64,000 nucleotides of DNA from NCBI GenBank assembly GCA_022494885.1, contig JAGVSM010001345.1:124001-188000 (forward strand), in the 5' to 3' direction. A program made the translations under genes and the position numbers. This document shows positions 48,201-60,200 of this stretch, in pieces. Each line of letters opens with the position of its first letter. Positions within the stretch are counted from its first letter, which is position 1. Source of the stretch: Micrasema longulum. Lineage: Eukaryota > Arthropoda > Insecta > Trichoptera > Brachycentridae. Under the pieces are notes generated by a model. It saw nothing but the letters and a program-made list of their open reading frames with translations. It searched no databases and was not told where the DNA came from.

Positions 48201-51200
48201 CTGTTTTACTTCCCGGAATTCGGAACCAACCTGCCTTTGGTAATGCATAGGCATTCCTATAGGGGAAGAGTCTTCCATGTCAGTGGAAGTTCAAGAGGCG
48301 AATACACTCGCTATTGGAGAGTGTTATTGCTTCATAATATTGGTCCATTGCTCAAGGGGTTCTGGACACAACTACAATCCGAAGCTAACAGAGTTATCTT
48401 TGACTTTTTATAAATAAAAGTCAATAATTATGTACGTAAATGTGTAAATTTGTATGAAAATGAACGTGTCTTCGTCGGTAACCTGTAATTGAATGTTGGA
48501 TATTGAGGCTATACTGACAGAATGCATTAAGCCAACAGTCATAGAATTAAGAATAGTCCAGAAGGAGCGTAGAATCATATTTGAATACATTGGACTGTGT
48601 CCGAAAATTCGCCCACTATGCCCTACTTTCGCCGCGAGCATTCGCGATGTCACCGCGTAATGTTGCACGATGGGAAAAAATATAATCATAACACAAATAT
48701 AAGGTTTAAAAATAAAAAAAAGCAATCTGTTTGTTTCTCTAAAATTTTATTGTGCACGTGGAAGTATTAACTGACACAACAGAGTAGATAAGTAAAGGGT
48801 CATTTAATAAGAGTAATTGAATTATGGAACTTTAAACTTAAAATATAAAACAAATTTTATTTTACATAAAACGGATATTTTTATATCATGTTAAATAAAA
48901 TTTGGGGTTTGAAAGATAATGTCAGTCAAATTTTCAGCACAGAGTTGTTTAATCCGAGGTTCAATTTTCATTAGTTCTCTCATTAGATGAGCAAAGTAGG
49001 TAAAAAAATTTACTACCCTGGCAACATTAACGAAATGTCCATTTTGATTTCTTCGACAATCTGACAGATGGAAAAATAATTCAATTTTTAAGTAATGTAT
49101 TTGCTGCTTACACATTCATTTGCTAATTACAGATGAAATGTGATCCCATCCTGTTTCTTCAAGGTTCTAGCAGTATTTCTACGCTTTAAAAGAACACGAC
49201 ACGGCATAGTTGAATTCAAATCAGGAGTTGCGTACTGAGCGACGTCTTCAGAGAAACTCATTTATGAGTAGTTTGGTCGCCTTCTGTTTGATGCTCGCAT
49301 GCGGTTTCTGGACTATTCTCAATTCTATGCTTAATGCATTCTGTCAGTAAAGCCTGGATATGTTGTCCCAATTTAACACCTTAAATAATTTATTTTATTT
49401 TTGTCCAATTAAAGTGAATTTGAATTAAAATTCCTTACCTCTTAAATAATGAACTTGATATAATATAATACAAATTGTTTGTAAAATTTCTTAAATGATT
49501 TTAGTTTCCATTGTTATGATACAAAGTGGGAAGGCCATATTACATCTATCTCTATAAATAGTTGGCCCACTATTTTCATTTTCTTCTGACTTATTTTTTT
49601 CTCTATTTCACAAACGTTTCAGTTCCAAAGAAAAAACAAGGTATGGTTGTTGTTGTTGTCAAGCAGTCTACGCGTTCAGGGTATTTCTCACTACTTTACG
49701 TACTTTATTTTTATTTATATTCCTTTCTTACATCCCCTTGGTTCTACGCCCCTCTATTTCTCTCCCTCTCCTTACTGGCAATACTTTGGATCGAAAATCT
49801 GTCGCTGTAGCGTCGAAAAGCTCAATTTAACGTCTGCCGATTCTGCAGTAGCCAAAATAACAAATATTTATAAACTCGACGCAATATCGAACGTAGAAAA
49901 ATCGATGCATTATAGATGTACCTTTATTACATTTACTTATGCCAATTTTTTTATATCATCGCTCCGTTAGACAGCAAATTTAGCAACTTTTTCGCTACAA
50001 TGAATCCTATGGGATACATATGATTTAATTTTTTCTCATGAACTAAAACAGCATTCAGTCAAAACTGCTTTACCATATTTTTCATTCTTAACCGTACTAT
50101 CACAATTCACAATAAACTTTGATTGATAGATAATATGACGGTTGTATAAGAAATAAGGTTATCATTTTTTTTTCAGGTTTAGGCATTTTTTATTTGTTGT
50201 TATGAAAATAAAACTTTGTTATCAGTGTTACACAATTTTATTATTTTACAAGAACACAACTATAGTTTCGGGAGAGCACTCCTCCCATCGACGGGTGATA
50301 TAAAACTAATATAATAAACGCAGAATATTGTTTACATTGTCATAGAATCTAAACAAAAAATAAACAAATTAATCAGTGAAACTTAGAGCAGGGTTTTTTT
50401 TTTCCTTATCTAAGGTGTTGGCATATGAATGGATGGTTATTCAAAGTACAGATATGAAAACATGGACAGAACATTAAGACGAATTTATTTCTTAAAATTT
50501 AGCACATAAGTGGAAGTTGCAATAATTAAGTCTAAGATTTAATGTGTGGGAAGACATCGCTCGGCTAAGAGAGTGTTAACAGACGCGGGTCTAAGAGGGT
50601 GAGTGCGGTGAGGGTGGTCGCAAAGGGAGCATAGTCAATAAAGGCGAGGGGTGGTTAAATGTGTAATTATTAATTAGGTTGTTCTCAGAATTTAATTTTT
50701 TGTGAATTTCTATAATTTCTAAATCATTCATATTACTGCCTTTGTTATTTACTTGGTGCAGGAGTTTTAAGGTGTTCTTGTAAAATAATAAAATCGTGTA
50801 TTTATTTATTTATTATGGATAACTTAAACAGCGCCATTTTCGTAATTAAATACCTCAAGGGCGCTTTACATGGTGATTCTATTGTTAAGTTAATTTAATT
50901 GAAGCTTTTAAATTTGTAATTTAATTAAAATAATTTATTTTGTTGTCACGTGCTACGGATTTATTCAAATGATTTAGAGAACAAGTGGGTTTTTAGTTTT
51001 TTCCGAAACATCACTTCGCTTTCACAGCCTCGCACCTCTGCTGGGAGAGCATTCCATGCCATAGGGCCTGCGACCGCAAATGCGCATTCACCAAATTTAG
51101 TGCGCGTAACACTGATAACCAAGCTTTATTTTTATAATAATTTATAATGAAGTGCTACGAAGTGAATGCCGATTCAATTTAAAATATTTTTTATTTGAAC

Positions 51201-54200
51201 TGAAAAATACATAATTGGAAAGCTTCATTTCTTAACTATTTTTAAACATAGTCATCAGATTTTTCAACGTATTTTTGTTGATGAATAATCCACTTATGGA
51301 ATCCAGCTTCAATGAAGTCCGCCGCCAGTCCGTGGAGGAATTTGGTGACCGTCCCGCTTGTTGAGTTTATGACTCGAGGGACCACAATAAATTCGGAAAA
51401 ATATTGCGAGACCTTGAAAAAACTCAGAAGAGCCATCCAAAATCGCCGGAGAGAAAAACTGACGAAAGGCGTTAGACTGCACCACGACAATGCGCGCCCG
51501 GACGTCTCTCGCCAAACCGAGGATTTAATAGAAAATTTTGGCTGAGATCTCGTTGAACAGGCTGCCTACAGCCCTGATCTTGCACTGAGTGACTTCCACT
51601 TGTTTCCAAAATTAAAGCAACACTTGGGTGGACAACGTTGGAGACTGATGAAAGAGTGCAGGAAGCGGTCACCGAATTCCTCCACGGACTGGCGGCGGAC
51701 TTCTTTGAAGCAGGATTCTAAAAGTGGATTAGTCGTCAACAAAAATGCGTTGAAAAATCTGGTGATGATGTTAAAAAATAGTCAAGAAATTAAGCTCTCC
51801 AATGATGTATTTTTTAGTTCAAATAAAAATGCCTTAAACCTGAACAAAATTTGAAAACCTTATTTTTTACACAACCCTCGTATTACTAATATTTAAAGCA
51901 TTTTACTAAATGTTATTAAATATTTGTATACAACCACTTACTGACTTTTCTGTGTCTACCGGTTTCGAGACATGCCCATCTCTTCGTTAGGACACCAATT
52001 AAACCAACATGCGAAACCCACTATACACCTTCACCATAGTTGTTGCACAAAAATGTAAATCCATCACGACATGCATTTTGATAAGCACATGCTGGGTTTT
52101 GCATGTTGGTTTAATTGGTGTCCTGACGAAGAGACGGATACGTCTCGAAACCAGTAGACATAGAAAATCGGTAAGTGGTTATATACAAATATTTAATAAC
52201 ATTTAGTAACTTTGATTTTATCAAAAAACATATTTGTGTTTGGAATTCTAAAAATCAACTATCAAATATGTAAAAAAAAAACGTTTTCGTTTTGCCGAAA
52301 TAAGGGTTAGTCGATACTTCATCTTTTTTTAGATCATCTTACCCTAATGTGTCCAGAATATATATATTTTAATCTAAAGTTATCCCTCATTTCAGCGAAA
52401 AACAAAATAATATTCGCACACAAAAGTTTTCCAATATTTATTGTTGCGAGTTCTTGATTTACACAGATCGCTGTTAAGTTTAAAATAGTATTTTTCTGTG
52501 CTCATGTTTTGTACATACACAATGTACAATGGATATGCATTCCAGATCATTTTGCAATGAAAAAGAACGCCATTTTTATTTTCATAACTTTTTAATAAAC
52601 ATTGAGATGAAAAGAGTTTTGCATTTAAACTTTTTAGCTATGGGAATTCCACGTGATGTATTTAGGTACTTTTATTATTTATTCCTAACTCCAGTTTTAA
52701 CAAATGCGATTTAAATATAAATAACTATTTTTAAGAATAGTCATTAAATATTCAACTAAAATTACCATTCATTTTTATGTCGCAACTAGAGATAGGCAGA
52801 TACCAAATATTAAATCATCATCATAATTCCCTTTCCGCACCTAATGGTGCATCGGTCACTGCATTGGTAAACCAATCGGAGCGTATCTTGATCATTTTTT
52901 GTTACGTGAAGGTAAGATGATCAGTCTTGCGCTTCAGGTACCAGTCCAGGGACTATAAAATAGTCTTAAAACACTTTTAAAATAAATATTTCAAATCAAC
53001 CATGTCGGGAATCGAACCCGAGACCTCTTGCGTAGGCAAACGCGCTGACCAATTACATCACGAAAAATATTAATTTAACTGCAAAAACTTCATCAAATCA
53101 ACGCCTCTCTATTGATTTATGAACATCGACTGTGTTTAGGAAAAGGGATAATAATAATTTAAAAAATGGACTTTTTTTGCATAAAAACGTTTGTCAGTAT
53201 TCATTTTACCCTTTGAAAAAAGAATTTAACCTGCAAGTATTTTTTTTATTGAAATTTCTACTCGGTATTTTGCTATGTTTTTTTAAATATGCTTTTTGCT
53301 ACACACATTTTTTTTTACTCTGACTTTAAATATGTCTCTAACTAGGTATTCTGTTTTAATTTCGCATTTTACTGAGTTTTAAAATATTTGTACATATTTA
53401 AATATTTTTAATTTTTTTACTATGTTTTCACTACATTTTTACTATGTTTTCACTACATTTATTACTTTGTTTTTACTATATTTTTGCTTCATTTTTTACT
53501 TTGTTTTTCACTTTCTACTACTACTACTCCACTATCTTTATAACTGTTTCTATATTTATTTATTTTTGCACCACAACAGGCCAGGATGCCCAATTACAGT
53601 GGTGAATTACATCACAGAACACCCAGGTTTGAGAAAAATCTAATTAAATTTTTTGTGTTCTCACCGGGAATCGAACCCGGAACCTTCCGTGCGTGAGTCA
53701 AGCGTCTTGACCACTACACCACGGAGGCCGCCGATATATTGATTACTGTTTTTTTATATTGTTTTTATTGTATAAATTATAATTTTGTGTATGTAATATA
53801 ATATGATAATAAGTAATAAAAATTCATTTTTTTAATTAAATATATATTTGCGTAAAAAAAGAGGTGAAAACTATCAAAAGCGTTCCAAATTTTTGGTTGG
53901 CTTTTAGTTCAACAACAAACGTGTAATGGATGGTTTCGGTAAACTTTAGATTCTCAACCCGAGTACCTATGGCCCGTTGTATTGCTGAATCAGTAGCTAA
54001 CTTCATGGTCAATAATCATAGAATGTTTTTTCTCCGTATAGGAGACTAAATAGACCTAATAATCAATATGGTTTAATCCTTTTTTATTTCGTGCCCATTA
54101 AAAGTTTTGTTTTTGATGAGAGAAATTTTATATCACGGATATCCGGCTATCCGGCTTAGGGACTATCCGGCTATCCGGCTTAGGGACTATCCGAACATTT

Positions 54201-57200
54201 CCAACCCACTGTCCGTTTCATTACTAGTCACAACTTGTAGTCCTTGTCGGTTCGAGACACTCTGATCTATTACAAAATATTGCCAGGCTAAGAATCCCCT
54301 TCTAGTCCTTTCTAATTTTATTATTTCACTAAGAATAACTTTAGATTTCCTAGACCCCCTAGTTTTCCGATACTGTTGCGCGATACATCTGACTCCCGCA
54401 GTCGGATCCTACTTATTGTTTGGTTCCCTAAAACGAGTTTGGTTTTATTAGACTAGACCCTTTACCACCACCACAATGGCTTCTCGCTCTCGATACTTCC
54501 AACTGTATATATCCGTTAACGCTGCTTACCTAGACAATATTGGGAGTCAACATTCACAGATTAATCGCAATTATCGATGTACGAGGTGTGTTCGGGAAAT
54601 AACGGAAATTTTCGTTTTTTGAAAAAATATATTGATTTTATCGTCTACATTAATGTTGTCGCCTTCAAAATAGTCCCCATTGAATTATGCATTTCTGCCA
54701 GCGCTTCTTCCAATCCTCCAAACACTTCTTAAACTCGATCTTTGGGCTAGCCTGTAGCTCTTTCAGCGATGCGCTTTTTTTTTAAGAAAAAGAAGTTTTT
54801 ATGATTTACCCAAATATTTAATTTTGAGGGCCGTTTTCAACGAGTTGTAAATAACTCACTATTAGAAAATGGAATCGAGTTGGGGTAGAGTGGGATTCGA
54901 ACCGCGGACCTTCGGTCCGTGAGTCCGAGACACTAGCCACAGGACCACAACCCGATTTAATGTCATCTATGCTTGTAAAACGACGGTCACACGGAGACAT
55001 GTCTGGCGAATATGGAGGCTAAGGCATCGTTTTAGTATCATTTTTGGCAAAAAATTCACGAACTAGCAATGGAGTGTGAGCAGGAGCATTATCGTGGTGC
55101 AAAAGCCATGAATTGTTTTGCCACAAATCCGGGCGTTTTTTTTTATTGCTTCACGCAAACGGCGTTGAACTTGTAGGTAGTACTCCTTATTGACCGTTTG
55201 ACCTCGTGGCAAGAATTCATGATGCACTATGCCATTAAAATCGAAGAAGACAATGAGCATCACCTTCACGTTCGATCGCACTTGTCGAGGCTTTTTCGGT
55301 CTTGGTGATCCAGAATACCTCCACTGGGACGATTGAGCCTTAGTTTCAAAGTCATATCAGTAAATCTATGTTTTGTCACCTGTTATGACACGTTTCAGTA
55401 ATTCTGCATCGTCGTTGACTTCATTTAGTGACACCTGAGTAATTTCCATTCACCGCTGTTTTTGTTCAAATTTCAACAATTTTGGAACAAATTTTGCTGC
55501 CACGCGTTTCATACCCAAAACATTCGAAAAAATTTCATGGCATGAGCCAATCAATATGCCAACATCATCAGCGACTGCTCTGATTGTGATTCGGCGATCA
55601 TTCATAACCATTTCATTAATGTTTCCACGTTTTCATCGGTTGTTGGTGTGCCGGGGCGTCCGGGCCGTTTGTCATCTTCAACGTCTTCACGACCATTTTG
55701 GAAACGCTTACATCACGCGTTAACTCTTGTTTTTATTTGATACAAATTCTCTGATCCATTTTTTTTAACAAACAAAAATCGCCGAGCTCATAAAACACGT
55801 CTAATCTTAGCGGCTGCCACAGGCAATGTAAACAATGACCACAGCTGAAAATTTTAGCATACTTCAGGGGCATGTATACCAACATAATGAAAAAAATTGA
55901 CAATAGGACTCCTTAACTCGAAAAATTAAAAAAATCCCGTCATTTTCTGAACACACCTCGTACAACCAAATTACCTTTGGGCATCAAATGGCCGAATCCA
56001 TTTGAAATCGGACGACTAAAACCTAAGCACATAAAATAAAACATGGCTTGCACAACTTATAATGGGTTTTTAAATAATTTCATTTGAAAATGTCAATAAT
56101 TCTTGTAATTGCTGTATTATGAAAGTGAATGTTGAACATCTAATGGCCGCAAATGCTGACAACTCCAACTGCTATGATTAATATTAACAATTAATTGATT
56201 TTACTAAATGTATTTTGTGAGGACGAAGCGTCGTCCGATCACATTTTTTTCAGATTTAGGGTACGGAAGACAGTACCTTAGATTATGGAAATGACATTAT
56301 CATAATCACACTTTTGTTTACTTGAAGCCATTTTGAAATAAAATGATTATCCTTATTTTGAAGAAGTATATTACTTTTTTGCATGACACAAGAGAAAAAA
56401 AAAATCTGACATTTTTTAATTTCTACATAGTCGGGACCAAAAACATAATTTCTATTTTAACTATTGTTATTTGCGTACAAATTAAAAAATATCAATTCCG
56501 TTATCCAAATACATATTAATTCAAATTTATTGCAGCTGACAGGGAAAATAATTTTGAGAGGGAAAGATGTAAGCCTAAGCATTAGTTCAAATTGCCACTT
56601 TTTCTGACTCTAGTCAGATATGCTACTGAGTGTCTACATTAGGGAGTTATTAAGAATAGAGAAAACATTTTAGTGAAGAAAATATGGAAGTCTGAGCAGT
56701 AGGGAAATATCACGTTTTCTTTTTTTTTAATTATAAATAATTAAGGGTTTATGAAACTTCATTAAAAAAAATCTGCTTATTAGTATATCAATTTTTTTTT
56801 AATATATCATTTTTAATTCCCGCAAAAATGGCTCATTGCATTAGCCACGCCCCTAATATGTCACGATCCGGTTAAATTTTGACCTTTAGTTGTGACAGTT
56901 CAAATTTAAATAGAACGTCATCACGAATCTTGACGTCACAATTTTCAAGGCCAAACATGTCACGTTTTCATTTAAAAAAAAAAATATTTTTAAAAAAGTG
57001 AATGAAAACATTTTTTCCGCAATATCCATATTACTTTTAGAAGAACAATTAATATTTTTTAATTTGTTTCACATGTTTTTATCAGAAGTCATAGTATGTG
57101 ATATTTCCCTATTACAGAGCTTAGGACCTGTCTTTGGTTGGTTCAAGCGGTCACTTTACAACTGTAGCATTCACCACTCTGCCCATGTTCAAATATCCAC

Positions 57201-60200
57201 ATTTCCATCTGTTGACTTTTGTAACCTTGTCTGCGTCTTCGGCCAAGAAAGACGTGGCATAATCAGATGAACGAAATTCCCCGGTCCAAAAGTGAGCACG
57301 GTCACGCGGCGCCTTGCCGCGCCCGCGCGCTCTCTATGGTCACTACACTTGTTTACCATGTGTTTGAGTTCACCGCGCCGCAAACCTAACCCGCCACTAT
57401 GGGCAAGCACTATTGCTAATAGCAACGATCAATTGAAAATTTTACTAAATCAAGTATTTGCTTTAGGAAAGGTATTTTCCTTTTTTTACTGTCTTGTGTC
57501 ATGAAAAAATGTTTTTAATCAATAGTTTTAAATGAAATAATGTTCTAAAAATTAATCACTAATAGTCTAATGTAATGGCTTTAAGAAAACAATAATAAAA
57601 ATATATTTACAATCCTGATTTGCTCTGTATTGTTTTATGCAATTAACCAAACCAAAATAATGAAATAATACATGGCAATATATGGAGAAAACTTAAGATG
57701 TACTGTGTATGAATTTATTCTATATTTAAGAACTTAACAATAATAATTTATTTAGATTATTTTTAACTTAGTTAACTAGCATAGTTACGAGTACCTACAT
57801 ATTATTACCATATTTACTCAAAAACTTTACCGTTTGAAGATTCAGAATTTGTGCGTGTTTTCTTGTTCTAGAACTTTAAAAAACATTAACAATAATATGG
57901 TGTGCATACAAGGAAAACTGGCCATGTCAAAATTTTCGTTTCTTGGCAGATCAAGATTGAAGTTTTTACATGGTCACAAACTAATCGTTTTGCTATTTAC
58001 ATACAGCACTTTTGATTTTAAGATTCTTTGGCTTTGCATAATCAAAGGATTAGCAATGTATTGTGTTGGTATGGAATTGTTTGAATTTTTTTAATGTTTG
58101 CTGTAGGAGATGTTCATATACATAGGTTTACAACTTTGATCGACTGGCCACGCTGGCCACTACTTTTTTCCATCTTTCGGGCAGCGTACAAATCCCACCT
58201 TGAATTTTTTTTCATCTTTTGAAGCAATTCACGATCCACGAACCCACGAAGAAGAAAATCCAACTTTTTTCTTCGTCGTAAGACCAGAAGGGCTGATCAG
58301 CCAGGCCGTGTGCCATTGATCGAAACAAGTGATAGTCAGAGGCAGCAATGTCTGGAGAATATGGCCGGTGGGGTATGTCTTTACCACTTTCGCAACATGG
58401 GGTCGAGCATTTTTTTTTTATAATACAATAAGTTCATATTATACTCCTAGAAGTTATTTTTAAAAACTCATTTGTGACTGTACATATAAAGAAAACATTT
58501 TTGTGGCAATACGTAATTTCATACATAGTAAATACATTCGGAATAGTGAGAAAACATAATATAAGAATCATAAATTACAGTAATCTATATAAATTACATT
58601 AAAAACTATCACTTTCAAAAAGATTTGAGTAATATTTTTTAATTACGACACTTTTGGATTTGCTATTCGACTTTTCGTGTTTCAGCTCATGGGGCAGTTT
58701 ATTAAATTCGAAATGGCCAATATTTTCCAGAGACCTTCGCCAAACTTCGTTGAGCAAAACTTGGATACATGAAGACTCCCCGAGTTACGCGTATTGTAGT
58801 AGTGAATATCATGACCAAATGTGTATTTTAAATTTGTGTGAGCGGGAAAGTTTATAATATTCAAAATAGTATTGGTTATGTCATGCAGTGGCATCGCCTT
58901 GAGAGGAAATATTTTTGTCTGACGGTAGATATCCTTGACATAGGAATACCATGTTCATACTGCAAAATCGCTTTATCCTGTCTCTCGTTTTTTTTTTTAT
59001 TTCCTCGCTTCTGAATCGTTCCCATGGTCACTTCCAATGATCGTGCCAATTTTTCTCGACTTTGACTCGAGTCTTCATCAAGTAATGTCTCCAATTCTGC
59101 ATCTTCGAAAATCTTTTCTCTTCTACCGCTCTGGTTGTCTTCGACGTGAAAATACCTTTCTTGAAGCGTTGAAACCACTTATGACGTTCTTTGACGAATA
59201 GCGGCCTCACCATAAGTAATTGAGGGCATTCGATGAGCTTCAGCCACAGATTTCTTTATATCGAAGCAGAAAGTTAAAACCTCCACAAGCGACGAGAATT
59301 CGGTTCGTAAACTGATATTTTCAACCGAGAATAACTTTACGTTGCAGACACAAATCGACTAATGTTTCTTTGAGGTTATGTTGAGAGATGTTCAAATTTA
59401 TTGCATGACGTGTAAGATCTATTCATTTCGACCACTACTTACCGCTAAAGTCGTCTACATGAAACGGCGGAAGCAAAGTTGTACTCGATACAATAATCAA
59501 TTTCGTAAAACAACTTTGAGATATAAGTGCTCTTTTTTCAGATCCAGCTAAAACTTCGGTGAAAAAATCTCAAAATTACAAAAAATTGGCTTGACCAGTT
59601 TTCCTTGTATGCTCACGATATGATAAGAATATATTTATAACTTAGCCACATATGATGTTTTTTTTATATTTCGACATTATGAATATTGTTTCAAATATTA
59701 TTTATTACTTTTCCTTTTAAATAATCACATGTTTTTATTTTATGTGACTTATGTTACCTTTTATTATTTTCTATGCACAAATTCTGACAATTCATTGTTC
59801 CCAATCGATCTTTTATCTATGTAGACGTAGTTCATGGATTAAACTAGATCATTAAACATAATTAAACAGTTTTGGTAGGTATTATAGAAATACTAATTAA
59901 TACTTTTCATAGATGAATTTTGTAGTTATACCCTTAAAAACATTTTAATTAGAAATAGAAAAATGAATTCATTAGATTTTTAACAAAGATGCTGCATAGT
60001 AATAGTCAATATAATTTGTAACAACTTATAAGAATTTGATTTACATATTATGCTAGTGATAAAATGTATAAAATCATACCAATTTCCTATAAAAGAATGC
60101 CCTAATATGGTAGATTAATAGCGCTAGGTCCTAATTTCATTGGAAGTACGAAAAAAGCGAGGAAACATCTTCTTCTTCAGTTTCAATCCTGAGGATTGGT

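Larger units (their letters stand above)
45022..49622 (+). other. intron before the microexon
   Basis: Contains a CR1-like tail, a mariner fragment, a dispersed repeat and a MITE with long terminal inverted repeats. Nothing recognised in 45050-45680, 46960-48490 and 49360-49600. Confidence 0.55.
51903..52209. mobile_element. foldback element with hammerhead-like arms, copy 2
   Basis: The inverted arms (about 51903-52021 and 52092-52209) carry the same motif as the 17984 element, with a spacer of about 70 bp. The outer ends are ttactaaatgttattaaata and its complement. The two genomic copies differ in outer ends and spacer, so they are old, separate insertions of one family. Confidence 0.8.

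Noticed and set aside
51840..51875. Mariner terminal repeat at acaaccctcgtatta
   Set aside because: It looks like a mariner end, but no matching inverted partner was found to the left of 51184.
57189..57425. GC-rich open frame on the reverse strand
   Set aside because: No family resemblance; it spans a GC-rich repeat patch and an RTE scrap.
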